A DNA stretch of 64,000 bases from Lentisphaerae bacterium WC36 (GTDB lineage: Bacteria > Verrucomicrobiota > Lentisphaeria > Victivallales > SZUA-371). A model generated the notes under the pieces. That model did not search any database. It had not been told where the DNA came from and saw only the letters and a program-made list of their open reading frames with translations. The first letter of the stretch is position 1, and every line of letters begins with the position of its first letter. A program made the translations under genes and the position numbers. Below, in pieces: positions 55,317 to 63,832 of the stretch. The DNA is taken from the NCBI GenBank assembly GCA_020683205.1, contig CP085689.1:3404230-3468229 (forward strand), read 5' to 3'.

Positions 55317-56099
55317 TTATATTTTATTTTTCCAACCCAATGGCCCTTTTTTAGGAATATTTTCATCTTTCTTTTTCTTTGGATTACCAGCATAAGGATC
55401 TTTTTTAGAACATTTTGCAATACATTCTGATGGAGTGGATACTAATTTATCAGGAGCTTCTTTGTCCAGATATGCTTTCACCTTAGGCTCTGCATCAACC
55501 CATTTTCCGTTCTTACAATGCTGCCATATCAATACATGTCTAACTCCTAAAATATACCACTTATTTCCGCATTTATCTTCACATTTTTTACCACAAAGTT
55601 CTTTTTCAGGATTGTAACGAGTAGCTCCCTCTTCGTCACATTTTTCGTTTTTAAACATCTTGTCATATGCAATACTAGAAATAATTCCTGCAATAATTGC
55701 TCCTATATATTCAGCGATCTTCCATATAACAACAGGATTAACAGCAGCATTAGATGGTTTACCTCCTAATAAATCAATCAAATTGATCACATTATTATTA
55801 ACAAAACCGTAAACATTCATTCCGCCGTCTTCTTGGATTGGGTCACGCTTTGTCCATTTGCTATTGGTTGGGTTGTAATAACGATAATTGTAATAGATTA
55901 GACCTGTTTCTTTTTCAGCGTATTCGCTTGAAAATTTGAATGGATTTTCAACCGTTTCTACGTCCGCAATTAGCTGACCGAATGGCGAATAATCATAACG
56001 ATTCGCAACCGAACCCGAACTCATATCAATCAACTGCGTGATATTTTTATTGCCATCTGCGATGTAATTAAATGCCACGCCATCTTTTTCTAATGCCAA
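55317..56099 (-). CDS. Orphan RHS tip, cassette 6 (membrane-segment tip)
   Basis: 260 residues from a TTG in the core. Core subtype LIADVETVENPFKF, unlike cassette 8, although both carry the same tip. The tip has a hydrophobic span (IAEYIGAIIAGIISSIAY) after NLIDLLGGKPS, then EEGATRYNPEKELC, CEDKCGNKWYI, RHVLIWQHCKNGKWVDAEPK and ends GPLGWKNKI. Cysteines are paired. No enzymatic motif recognised. The neighbour is a two-span membrane protein. Function of the tip: probably membrane-directed, inferred. Confidence 0.75.
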   Translation of the reverse strand: MALEKDGVAFNYIADGNKNITQLIDMSSGSVANRYDYSPFGQLIADVETVENPFKFSSEYAEKETGLIYYNYRYYNPTNSKWTKRDPIQEDGGMNVYGFVNNNVINLIDLLGGKPSNAAVNPVVIWKIAEYIGAIIAGIISSIAYDKMFKNEKCDEEGATRYNPEKELCGKKCEDKCGNKWYILGVRHVLIWQHCKNGKWVDAEPKVKAYLDKEAPDKLVSTPSECIAKCSKKDPYAGNPKKKKDENIPKKGPLGWKNKI

Positions 56100-56175
56100 T
56101 AAATTATCACCTAACCATACAAATATCTACTATTTATTAATATACATACTTAAAAAATACTAATAAAAAGTAAAG

Positions 56176-56622
56176 TTATTTTTTAGGACTATTTGTATTC
56201 ATTGTTAAAACCTTTTCAATATTTACAAAATTAACATTTTTAGTATTATATTTTCTCTTAACCTTTGGTTTTACGGCATCATCATACCAGTTATAGTACC
56301 AAAACATAGTATAAACTTTATATTTATTTTCAGGTTCATTTTCTTTTTTTATCATAACTAGATAAAGAACATCCTGAGAATTTTTAAATTTTATAACTAA
56401 AACATTTTCTTGATAATCTTCTGGAGTGTTAAACTCACAAGCGTCATTGCCATCCCCTAATGATATATCATTAGGGTAAGACTCCAAAATTTTCTTAATA
56501 TTTTGATATTCAGTGCCAATTTTTATTATAGAATAAAATTTGTCTTCATCAATAGAACACCCAATAATCGTAAAAATAGTAATAATAATCACGTAAAATG
56601 AATAAAATTTTTTAATAATCAT
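56176..56622 (-). CDS. Lipoprotein, putative immunity protein of cassette 5
   Basis: 148 residues. Signal ending in IFTIIGC (lipobox), so lipid-anchored, then a soluble domain rich in Tyr, Asn and Lys (YQNIKKILESYPNDISLGDG, WYYNWYDDA-type). Starts 20 nt after the tip stop, in the immunity slot. No family recognised. A periplasmic lipoprotein would fit protection against a tip entering the periplasm, by inference. Confidence 0.6.
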   Translation of the reverse strand: MIIKKFYSFYVIIITIFTIIGCSIDEDKFYSIIKIGTEYQNIKKILESYPNDISLGDGNDACEFNTPEDYQENVLVIKFKNSQDVLYLVMIKKENEPENKYKVYTMFWYYNWYDDAVKPKVKRKYNTKNVNFVNIEKVLTMNTNSPKK

Positions 56623-56642
56623 GATAAATCCTTTTTTTAAAG

Positions 56643-57368
56643 TTACATATATCTTGTAATAGGTTGTATTGGCTTTTTAGGAGGCACTCTTTGGCTATTT
56701 TTATCATACTCCCATTCGGGATCATTCTTATACCAATCTTGAGGCTTGTGAAGAAAGTCACCATTAAACCAACCATCATCAATATCAATACAACATTTTT
56801 TCTTTTTACAGTCACAGGCACAGAATCGTGCAAAGAAGTGAATTGAAACTCCTCCTCCTTCACGAGGAGTTTTACTTATGATTCTCATTCTGCGAACTTT
56901 CCATATACCTAAACCTTCATTACTCCCTATTTCAAAGAAAAGTTGAGCCCAATCCCAGCACAAAAATCCTCCAACGTTATCTTTTCCTTTATTCTTACCT
57001 TTTCCCCAATTTTTTATCCAACTATTATAAATACTCCTCCCTATTTTATGTGCACTCCACTTACAATATATTGTTTTTCCAATTCCTTTACAGCAACTTT
57101 TTGTGCATAATGAATCTAGTTTTTTCCCTAAATTTTTAAAAGCTACATCTCCAGCAGCTTTATCTTCCAAAGTCGCTCCATTATTTAACCCTAATTTATC
57201 AACTGCGTTTATAGAGTCACCATTACTCAAACAATATAAATTATACCCACCGTATTCTTGGATTGGGTCTCTGCTGATCCATTTGCCTGTTGTTGGGTTA
57301 TAATAACGGTAATTGTAATAGATTAGACCTGTTTCTTTTTCGGCGTATTCGCTACTGAATTTGAACAC
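56643..57368 (-). CDS. Orphan RHS tip, cassette 5 (Cys-His-Asp protease-like)
   Basis: 241 residues from a GTG in the core. The core homology (subtype LAKTDENVENVFKF) begins later than in other cassettes, near 57421. After NAVDKLGLNNG the tip has CTKSCCKGIGKTIYCKW, then GGFLCWDWAQLFFEIGS, SIHFFARFCACDC and IDIDDGWFNGDFLHKPQDW. The order Cys-x-x-WA ... His ... Asp-x-W is the layout of papain- or transglutaminase-like folds, so a cysteine protease or similar activity is a reasonable guess. Catalysis is not shown. Confidence 0.72.
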   Translation of the reverse strand: MFKFSSEYAEKETGLIYYNYRYYNPTTGKWISRDPIQEYGGYNLYCLSNGDSINAVDKLGLNNGATLEDKAAGDVAFKNLGKKLDSLCTKSCCKGIGKTIYCKWSAHKIGRSIYNSWIKNWGKGKNKGKDNVGGFLCWDWAQLFFEIGSNEGLGIWKVRRMRIISKTPREGGGVSIHFFARFCACDCKKKKCCIDIDDGWFNGDFLHKPQDWYKNDPEWEYDKNSQRVPPKKPIQPITRYM

Positions 57369-57452
57369 GTTTTCAACATTCTCATCTGTTTTTGCTAATT
57401 GTCCAAATGGGCTATAATTTTATAACACCATTTGGTACATTCGATTTATAAA

Positions 57453-57965
57453 TTATTTTTCAGGGTTGCGTTCGTATATGACTTTACTTTTGCCATTTAC
57501 AACTTTTATTTTTTTAATTAAGAAACCCGTCTCATTGTAACACCTACTCTCTCCAGTATAAGGCTCCATAGTCTTACATGGCTTTTCTAATATTAAAATA
57601 TCAGAAAAATAATTATTGGTAAATCCGAATCTATATTTTGTATCAGGATATACAACTTGTTCAAAAAGGTGACGTCCATTTTCTGAATAAAACGATTCTC
57701 TATGAGATCCATCTTTATAAAAGATAGTTTTTTTTTCAAGCATTCCACTCAAATAATAATATTCATGTGTTCCAACAGGTTGTCCATCTTTAAATTCACC
57801 TTTATAAGCCAATTTCCCATCTGGGTAATAACAAATATTAACTCCTTCTGGAGTTATAAGGAGTCTAGGATTTAATTCACTTAATTGTTGGATATGGACT
57901 TCAGGTGATTTACAGCCCAATAAACAAACTATTGAAAAAATAAACAAAAATAAACAAGTTTTCAT
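57453..57965 (-). CDS. YwqK-like lipoprotein, putative immunity protein of cassette 4
   Basis: 170 residues from the ATG at 57965; an in-frame extension to 58052 only overlaps the tip. Signal peptide with lipobox LLGC. The body has repeating Y-x-x-G-x-L units (YYPDGKLAYKGEFKDGQPVG, YYLSGMLEKKTIFYKDG), the MORN-like pattern of YwqK-family antitoxins. It therefore probably neutralises the Cys-rich tip just upstream. Related in pattern to the gene at 58874. Confidence 0.72.
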   Translation of the reverse strand: MKTCLFLFIFSIVCLLGCKSPEVHIQQLSELNPRLLITPEGVNICYYPDGKLAYKGEFKDGQPVGTHEYYYLSGMLEKKTIFYKDGSHRESFYSENGRHLFEQVVYPDTKYRFGFTNNYFSDILILEKPCKTMEPYTGESRCYNETGFLIKKIKVVNGKSKVIYERNPEK

Positions 57966-57984
57966 AATTATATAACTCCTATTT

Positions 57985-58800
57985 TTAAGGTTTTTTACAT
58001 GCATTGCATAAATCGACAGCTGCAGCTTTATAGGCCTTAACGGCAGCTTCACACGCTTTTTGGTTAACAGATCCTTTTACTAGTTTATCACAAGCTAAGC
58101 TCATAAATTTTGCACTGTTCTCAACTTTTTTATGACATGCTTTTTTACTGCATTTTGAGAATATAGGTATTTCTACATCTGAATCTATTTTCATTAAATG
58201 AGGAATAAATTTGGGACATGATCCAGCTTTTTTCCCAAATGCACCTCCTGAACAATGACATAAAAAACTTCCTCTAACAATTTTAGTATGAATATAAGTA
58301 AGAGGTGTAGGAGGCAATTCCCATGAACGCTTACTTGAGTCAAATGCGATATCTGGTCTATTATTCACATCTTTTTCAATGCACGCATATTCGCAACTTC
58401 TATCACAATCATTTACCATATAGGAACTTTTAAGGACGCATCTAAAGTAGATTTTAACTCCATGACCCAAATGGTCTGTGTTTGATATAGGTTGATTATT
58501 AACAAAACCATAAATGTTTTCTCCGCCTTTTTCTTGGATTGGGTCACGCTTTAGCCATTTGCCGTTTACAGGATTATAATATCTATAATTGTAATAAATT
58601 AAGCCTGTTTCTTTTTCGGCATATTCGCTTGAAAACCTAAACGGATTCGCCACGGTTTCGTTATTTTTTGATAACTGACCGAATGGCGAATAATCATAAC
58701 GATTCGCTATTGAACCCGAACTCATATCAATCAACTGCGTGATATTTTTATTACCATCGGCGATGTAATTAAATACCACACCATCTTTTTCTAATGCCAA
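57985..58800 (-). CDS. Orphan RHS tip, cassette 4 (cysteine-rich)
   Basis: 271 residues from a TTG in the core. Core subtype LSKNNETVANPFRF. The tip after SNTDHLGHG is unusual: 13 cysteines in about 160 residues (DCDRSCEYACIEKD, FLCHCSGG, CSKKACHKKVEN, ACDKLVKG, CNACKKP), suggesting disulfides or metal clusters. No family recognised. It is followed 19 nt later by a YwqK-like lipoprotein, a type of immunity partner seen with other polymorphic toxins. Confidence 0.72.
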   Translation of the reverse strand: MALEKDGVVFNYIADGNKNITQLIDMSSGSIANRYDYSPFGQLSKNNETVANPFRFSSEYAEKETGLIYYNYRYYNPVNGKWLKRDPIQEKGGENIYGFVNNQPISNTDHLGHGVKIYFRCVLKSSYMVNDCDRSCEYACIEKDVNNRPDIAFDSSKRSWELPPTPLTYIHTKIVRGSFLCHCSGGAFGKKAGSCPKFIPHLMKIDSDVEIPIFSKCSKKACHKKVENSAKFMSLACDKLVKGSVNQKACEAAVKAYKAAAVDLCNACKKP

Positions 58801-58873
58801 TAAATTATCACCTAACCATACTATTTGAAATTAGGTTTTTAATTGTGTTAAATAATTTTTACAATTACTAATA

Positions 58874-59404
58874 TTAATAGTAAGCATCTTTAGGGTATCT
58901 ATACTCTTCAACTGTTTTTCCTTTTTTATAGACTTGCATCCAATATGTCACTCCTTTTGCTGTTGCTTCAAAACTCAAAATATCCCCATTATAGGGTAGT
59001 CCATTCTTAAAATCACATTTACTAACAAGTTTTCCTGCTTTATTAAATGTTCTCCATATTAACATTTTTCCGTTTTCATAAATTTGAAGAAATTTTAAAT
59101 TATTAGCTAAAATTATCCATTGACCATCTTTTTTCCCATGTATATAGCCTCCAAACTCACTATAACCAAGTAATTGTAGTTTATTGTGTTTACGAGGAAA
59201 GTTTACTTTGCTATAATAGCCATGTTTTATTTTTTTTCCATATTTAATATAATATTGAAATTCTATTATTTGATTATAATTTTGTCTTTTTACATATTCA
59301 GTTTCTGAGAAAATTTTTTTCTCAAAATTAAGTTTAATAAGAAATAATAAACCAATTAGTAAAAAACAAAAGGTCACTAATAAAAAATTCAAATGTTTTT
59401 TCAT
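58874..59404 (-). CDS. YwqK/MORN-like putative immunity protein of cassette 3
   Basis: 176 residues. N-terminal membrane span NFLLVTFCFLLIGLLFLI, then repeats of the MORN-like pattern (YSEFGGYIHGKKDGQWIILA, YENGKMLIWRTFNKAGKLV). The ATG overlaps the tip stop as ATGA, so toxin and immunity translation would be coupled. Same repeat type as the lipoprotein at 57453 but anchored by a span instead of a lipid. Confidence 0.7.
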   Translation of the reverse strand: MKKHLNFLLVTFCFLLIGLLFLIKLNFEKKIFSETEYVKRQNYNQIIEFQYYIKYGKKIKHGYYSKVNFPRKHNKLQLLGYSEFGGYIHGKKDGQWIILANNLKFLQIYENGKMLIWRTFNKAGKLVSKCDFKNGLPYNGDILSFEATAKGVTYWMQVYKKGKTVEEYRYPKDAYY

Positions 59405-60339
59405 TTATGATTACCCCACTTTTCTAAGGCCTTATCAATTCTTTTATCTGTATCTTCATTTCCTCTTTCTCCTCTCTTTTTACCACCCTTCATATATCCT
59501 CCTTCATATGGCTCACTCTCTCCTTTTCTTCTTATCTCTTTTTCTCGTTTTTTGCCTCCTTCTGCTTTTACCTTTCTTTCTGAGGTAAAAGTAAATGACA
59601 TTGTGTCAATAATTTCCCATTTTGTGGAATCTTTTTTATTAACGCAGATTGCTAATACCGTAATATGATGAGTTTTTGCACCAGAGTTATAGGGGCTATC
59701 CACGTAATAATATGATTTTATACTTTTCCCAGAGCGCGACATTGGGGCTGGATTTCCCTTGCCTTTTGTTTTCTTTTGAGTTTTTATTTCCGCTTTTGTT
59801 GCATCAACATGAGGGCTGCGTCCATTTATCCCTCCCGAAGAAGATATAACTTGGCTTAAAATAATTTTACCTCCACATTTTTTACAATCGTTCTTTTGTT
59901 TTTCTGTTGGGATATATCTAACTTTAAAACCTGCTTCCTCATCACTAGGTCTATTATCATTAATTTTTATATCATCTTTCTCGGTTATAATAAATACACC
60001 TAATCCTAAAACGTCAATAAAGCTTATAACATCATTACCAATAAAGCCATATAAATTATACCCACCAAATTCTTCGATTGGGTCGCGGGATAGCCATTTG
60101 CCGTTTACAGGATTATAATATCTATAATTGTAATAAATTAAGCCTGTTTCTTTTTCGGCGTATTCACTACTAAATTTGAAAACATTCGCCACAGTTTCGT
60201 TATCTAACGATAACTGACCGAATGGCGAATAATCATAACGATTCGCAACCGAACCCGAACTCATATCAATTAACTGCGTGATATTTTTATTACCATCGGC
60301 GATGTAATTAAATACCACACCATCTTTTTCTAATGCCAA
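59401..60339 (-). CDS. Orphan RHS tip, cassette 3
   Basis: 312 residues from a TTG in the core. Core subtype LSLDNETVANVFKF. The tip after FIDVLGLGV: KKCGGKIILSQVISSSGGIN, GRSPHVDATKAEI, SPYNSGAKTHHITVLAICV, and a long basic tail rich in Lys, Arg, Glu and Gly (GGKKREKEIRRKGESEPY onward). His and Cys residues occur but no activity can be named. Partner is the MORN-like protein that overlaps its stop. Confidence 0.7.
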   Translation of the reverse strand: MALEKDGVVFNYIADGNKNITQLIDMSSGSVANRYDYSPFGQLSLDNETVANVFKFSSEYAEKETGLIYYNYRYYNPVNGKWLSRDPIEEFGGYNLYGFIGNDVISFIDVLGLGVFIITEKDDIKINDNRPSDEEAGFKVRYIPTEKQKNDCKKCGGKIILSQVISSSGGINGRSPHVDATKAEIKTQKKTKGKGNPAPMSRSGKSIKSYYYVDSPYNSGAKTHHITVLAICVNKKDSTKWEIIDTMSFTFTSERKVKAEGGKKREKEIRRKGESEPYEGGYMKGGKKRGERGNEDTDKRIDKALEKWGNHK

Positions 60340-60378
60340 TAAATTATCACCTAACCAAACAAATTTTAAAAATAATTT

Positions 60379-61197
60379 TTACTTTATATATTTTTTTCTT
60401 AAAAATGTGAAATATTCTTTAAGTTTTAAAAAATCATCTTTATTTAGCGGGGAATTGAGTAATTCAGCTTTTAAAGGAACATTTAAAAAAATTTTATTAT
60501 ATACGACGTCTAAGGTAAAGATTATTTTTTTATCATTAATATTTTTAGTTTCAGAATATTTTCTTTTGAGTGAAGATTTATCATTTAGGTCATAAAAATA
60601 TGTTGTCTCTGAAATACAATTCTTTCCTTTGATATTAAATGGAACAATTGATTTCTGTAATAAAAAAGTTCTTTTTGCAAAGAAAAAAACAAGTTGTCTA
60701 GGACTTTTCTCATTTTTCGTCATACATACTAATTTATAACAATCTAAATCATTTACCTTTGATATTTTGTTATCAATTGTAATTGTTTTAAAAAATGTTC
60801 TAAAATCTTTAAATTTTTTAAAAAATACAACATCTGGGTAGTTTATAGTTTTAGCAATATTTAAATCTTGCTTTAATATTTTAGAAGCTAGTAAACTCCA
60901 TTTTTGAATGCCATTATTGCCTTTATATAAATTTTTTTTACCAGTTGTCGATAAACAAAGTAAAGATTTTTCAGAAGTGAAAATATAACAACAAGAACTT
61001 TCTACTTTTTTTATTCCTTTTCCATAAATAATACCTTTTAAAGTACTAAATGTTAAAAAAGAGAATATTTGTTTATTTTTGTATTTATTTATTGCTGACT
61101 GAAAAAATTCTTCAACACCAATTGCTTTTTCTTCATGCTTACTTATTAAATTATTACACATTAACAACATTATTATAAAATATAAAAATAATTTCAT
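60379..61197 (-). CDS. Exported putative immunity protein of cassette 2
   Basis: 272 residues. Signal peptide MKLFLYFIIMLLMCNNLISK, then a lysine-rich alpha/beta domain with segments CCYIFTSEKSLLCLSTTGKK and LDCYKLVCMTKNEKSPRQLV. The overall look, a beta-rich exported protein with a DVVFFKKFKDFRTFFKT helix, is reminiscent of outer-membrane lipoprotein sorting (LolA-like) folds, but I do not claim homology. The start lies 2 nt after the tip stop, with GGGG upstream. Role inferred from position. Confidence 0.6.
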   Translation of the reverse strand: MKLFLYFIIMLLMCNNLISKHEEKAIGVEEFFQSAINKYKNKQIFSFLTFSTLKGIIYGKGIKKVESSCCYIFTSEKSLLCLSTTGKKNLYKGNNGIQKWSLLASKILKQDLNIAKTINYPDVVFFKKFKDFRTFFKTITIDNKISKVNDLDCYKLVCMTKNEKSPRQLVFFFAKRTFLLQKSIVPFNIKGKNCISETTYFYDLNDKSSLKRKYSETKNINDKKIIFTLDVVYNKIFLNVPLKAELLNSPLNKDDFLKLKEYFTFLRKKYIK

Positions 61198-61199
61198 TA

Positions 61200-62108
61200 T
61201 TAACTTGCCCCTTCAATTGTATCTTTAAATTTATTTCCCTTTTCACAAGGACAACCACTTTTGTCTTTATCATTCAAATTAGAGCAAGAAAGCCTAATGC
61301 TTATTGATAGGGGAGAAATAGTATTTTCTGACAATCCTATCGTTGTTGTTACAGATCCTCTACCGCTTATGCTTTGCCCCACTCCCATAGCGCCTATTCC
61401 AATAGAACATGGAGATGGGGTAGAATTTCTATGATTAGCAGTTATTGATCCTTCAATTCCAAAAGGCATAGGAGTCCATGACAAACAAAAATATTCACAG
61501 CCGTTATCTTTCACAAAATACTCAAAGGCTGTAAATAAATATATGACTGCGGCTCCATATGCAACTTCACTTATTTCATTTGCATCAGAATATGGAATTT
61601 CTCCACGACCTTGATCTCTCAACATCTCTTCCGTTTGGTCGCTAACTTCACCTAAAAAATTCTGTTCACAAAAAGCCATTTCTTCAGTTCCATTTTCAAA
61701 TCCTCCATTACTAGCCCATGCTCCCAAGTTATCATAATAAATTATAGGCCTATTATTAACAAATCCATAAAGGTTTTGTCCGCCTTTTTCTTGGATTGGG
61801 TCGCGTTTTGTCCATTTTCCGACGGTTGGGTTGTAATAACGGTAATTGTAATAGATTAGACCTGTTTCTTTTTCGGCATATTCGCTTGAAAACCTAAACG
61901 GATTCGCCACGGTTTCGTTATCTAACGATAACTGACCGAATGGCGAATAATCATAAAGATTCGCAACCGAACCCGAACTCATATCAATCAACTGCGTGAT
62001 ATTTTTGTTACCATCGGCGATGTAATTAAATACCACGCCATCTTTTTCTAATGCCAATAAATTATCACCTAACCAAACAAATCTATCACTTATTGAGCCA
62101 TTATTCAA
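61200..62108 (-). CDS. Orphan RHS tip, cassette 2
   Basis: 302 residues. The core piece is the longest here, reaching ISDRFVWLGDNLLALEKDGV, and the homology continues to about 62113. Core subtype LSLDNETVANPFRF. The tip after YYDNLGAWA begins with an acidic helical part (GTEEMAFCEQNF, ANEISEVAYGAAVIYLFTAF). It then becomes a Gly/Ser/Thr-rich beta region (GIGAMGVGQSISGRGSVTTT) and ends with a Cys pair, CPCEKG. No family recognised. Still no start codon beyond an internal one. Confidence 0.7.
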   Translation of the reverse strand: MNNGSISDRFVWLGDNLLALEKDGVVFNYIADGNKNITQLIDMSSGSVANLYDYSPFGQLSLDNETVANPFRFSSEYAEKETGLIYYNYRYYNPTVGKWTKRDPIQEKGGQNLYGFVNNRPIIYYDNLGAWASNGGFENGTEEMAFCEQNFLGEVSDQTEEMLRDQGRGEIPYSDANEISEVAYGAAVIYLFTAFEYFVKDNGCEYFCLSWTPMPFGIEGSITANHRNSTPSPCSIGIGAMGVGQSISGRGSVTTTIGLSENTISPLSISIRLSCSNLNDKDKSGCPCEKGNKFKDTIEGAS

Positions 62109-62160
62109 CTCATCAACGGTTTTTATTAGCTTATATGCTAATGACTTAGAAATTTACTAC

Positions 62161-62775
62161 TCATAACAAGTTATCTTCAAACGGTAATTCTAAACAAGTC
62201 TCCTCTTTACAAGGCTCATTCTTATTTTTTCTAAGATGCAATTTTCTATATTTATTTAACCATAACGCCATAAAAAAAACATGATTAAGCTTATGAGTTA
62301 AGATTTCATCCATTCCTCCATAAATCATTTTACTATTTCTAGGAAAAGTGTAAATATCATACCCAACAACATTTGGAATAATAGCCAGCATAGGGGTGTT
62401 TTGATATGAAAGTTCAAAAGCATAGTAAAGAAATAAGGCATCAATTCCCCCACCATAAGTACGACCTCCACTATTCATTGTTTCCAAAAATAGTTTACGA
62501 ATACCTTTTTCACAAACAATTTTCTTTCGGATAAACTCATCTTTTATTCTACAATTTTTAACTATACTTTGTGGCAAATTTCGAATATACTTTTTGTAGA
62601 GCTCTTCTTCTTTTAGCACAACCACTGTAAGTTGATCACAATTATTTATCACATAATTAATATCGCCATTTTTACAAGATTTTTCTAAAATTCTTTTTAC
62701 AGGCTTAGTTTGAATTTGATTAAGCTCAATGGCTATCGAAAAAACAATGGGAATTGTTAGTACTGTATTAATCAT
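62161..62775 (-). CDS. Putative immunity protein of cassette 1
   Basis: 204 residues. Hydrophobic N-terminus (MINTVLTIPIVFSIAIEL) acts as a signal or weak anchor. The rest is helical and basic with NSGGRTYGGGIDALFLYYAF in the middle and KLNHVFFMALWLNKYRKLHL near the end. ATG with AGAGA 8 nt upstream, 18 nt after the tip stop. No family recognised; role inferred from the conserved cassette order. Confidence 0.6.
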   Translation of the reverse strand: MINTVLTIPIVFSIAIELNQIQTKPVKRILEKSCKNGDINYVINNCDQLTVVVLKEEELYKKYIRNLPQSIVKNCRIKDEFIRKKIVCEKGIRKLFLETMNSGGRTYGGGIDALFLYYAFELSYQNTPMLAIIPNVVGYDIYTFPRNSKMIYGGMDEILTHKLNHVFFMALWLNKYRKLHLRKNKNEPCKEETCLELPFEDNLL

Positions 62776-62793
62776 ATTACGAATCTCTTTTAA

Positions 62794-63828
62794 TTACTTA
62801 TTTTTACATGGAAAACTAAATTTATCATTATTTAAAGGCAATATTTTAGGATATTTATTCTTTTGTTGCCCTTTCTTATCATAATAAGGCGATGGAAATG
62901 AAGGCTTGTGTTTACCACATGGCGTTTTCCCATCCCACTCCGCACGCTTACCTTCTTCATTATAATAATATTGTTTATACCTGTTCTGCCCTTGATACTC
63001 ATACTCTCCTTCAACAATTTTACCATTTTTGTCAGATTTTGGTCTATCACCCCTGTATCTATAATCTAATGCTACGCCCTTATATTTTGATGAAACCCTA
63101 AATTCCACGCTTATATTTTTACAATCACAATCACAGTTTTGGGACATTTTATAAGCTTTATTTAATGTAGCAAACCACGCCTGCATCATTAAGCGAGTAA
63201 AAGAGCTATGTAACGCTTTAACTTCACTATCATTAGGGTATTGTTTTTTGTATTTTTCATAATAACCTCCATTTGAACAACCAGGATCAGTTCCTACAAG
63301 TCCTCCAGCACAATTAGGCATACCTTTTATACCATTTCTACCATCAGTATAACAAGCCACACCTCCAACGCAACTACACTTATCTTTATTTTTATCAAAT
63401 TTTTCAATTCCATCCTGAACATCACCATTATGCCCCCATAATAGAACGACTTTACACTTTTCTTTATTTTTTTCTTCTGAAACTTCTTTCAATCCGTATA
63501 AATCGGAATAATTAAGTGGATCTGCTCCAAGTATTACATAAAGATTTACCCCACCGTCTTCTTCGATTGGGTCACGCTTTATCCATTTGCCATTGCTTGG
63601 GTTATAATAACGGTAATTGTAATAAATCAAGCCTGTTTCTTTTTCAGCATATTCACTACTGAATTTGAATACGTTTTCAACATTCTCATCTGTTTTTGCT
63701 AATTGTCCAAATGGGCTATAATCGTATTTATTAGCGATTTCTCCTGTTGTTAAATTAACTAACTGTGTGATGTTTTTATTGCCGTCAGCGATATAATTAA
63801 ATGCTACGCCATCTTTTTCTAATGCCAA
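62794..63828 (-). CDS. Orphan RHS tip, cassette 1
   Basis: 344 residues from a TTG in the core. Core subtype LAKTDENVENVFKF. The tip after NYSDLYGLKE starts with a compact alpha/beta segment CKVVLLWGHNGDVQDGIEKF, then CSCVGGVACYTDGRNGIKGM, a helical QAWFATLNKAYKMSQNCDCD, a strand ISVEFRVSSKY, and a long polar tail ending FPCKNK. The GH-G-x-V/DxI, CSCVG, N-x-G and CxC order is one I recall from RHS-like proteins of other environmental bacteria, with no known activity. It is the most intact cassette and the one nearest the presumed main gene. Confidence 0.72.
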   Translation of the reverse strand: MALEKDGVAFNYIADGNKNITQLVNLTTGEIANKYDYSPFGQLAKTDENVENVFKFSSEYAEKETGLIYYNYRYYNPSNGKWIKRDPIEEDGGVNLYVILGADPLNYSDLYGLKEVSEEKNKEKCKVVLLWGHNGDVQDGIEKFDKNKDKCSCVGGVACYTDGRNGIKGMPNCAGGLVGTDPGCSNGGYYEKYKKQYPNDSEVKALHSSFTRLMMQAWFATLNKAYKMSQNCDCDCKNISVEFRVSSKYKGVALDYRYRGDRPKSDKNGKIVEGEYEYQGQNRYKQYYYNEEGKRAEWDGKTPCGKHKPSFPSPYYDKKGQQKNKYPKILPLNNDKFSFPCKNK

Positions 63829-63832
63829 TAAA

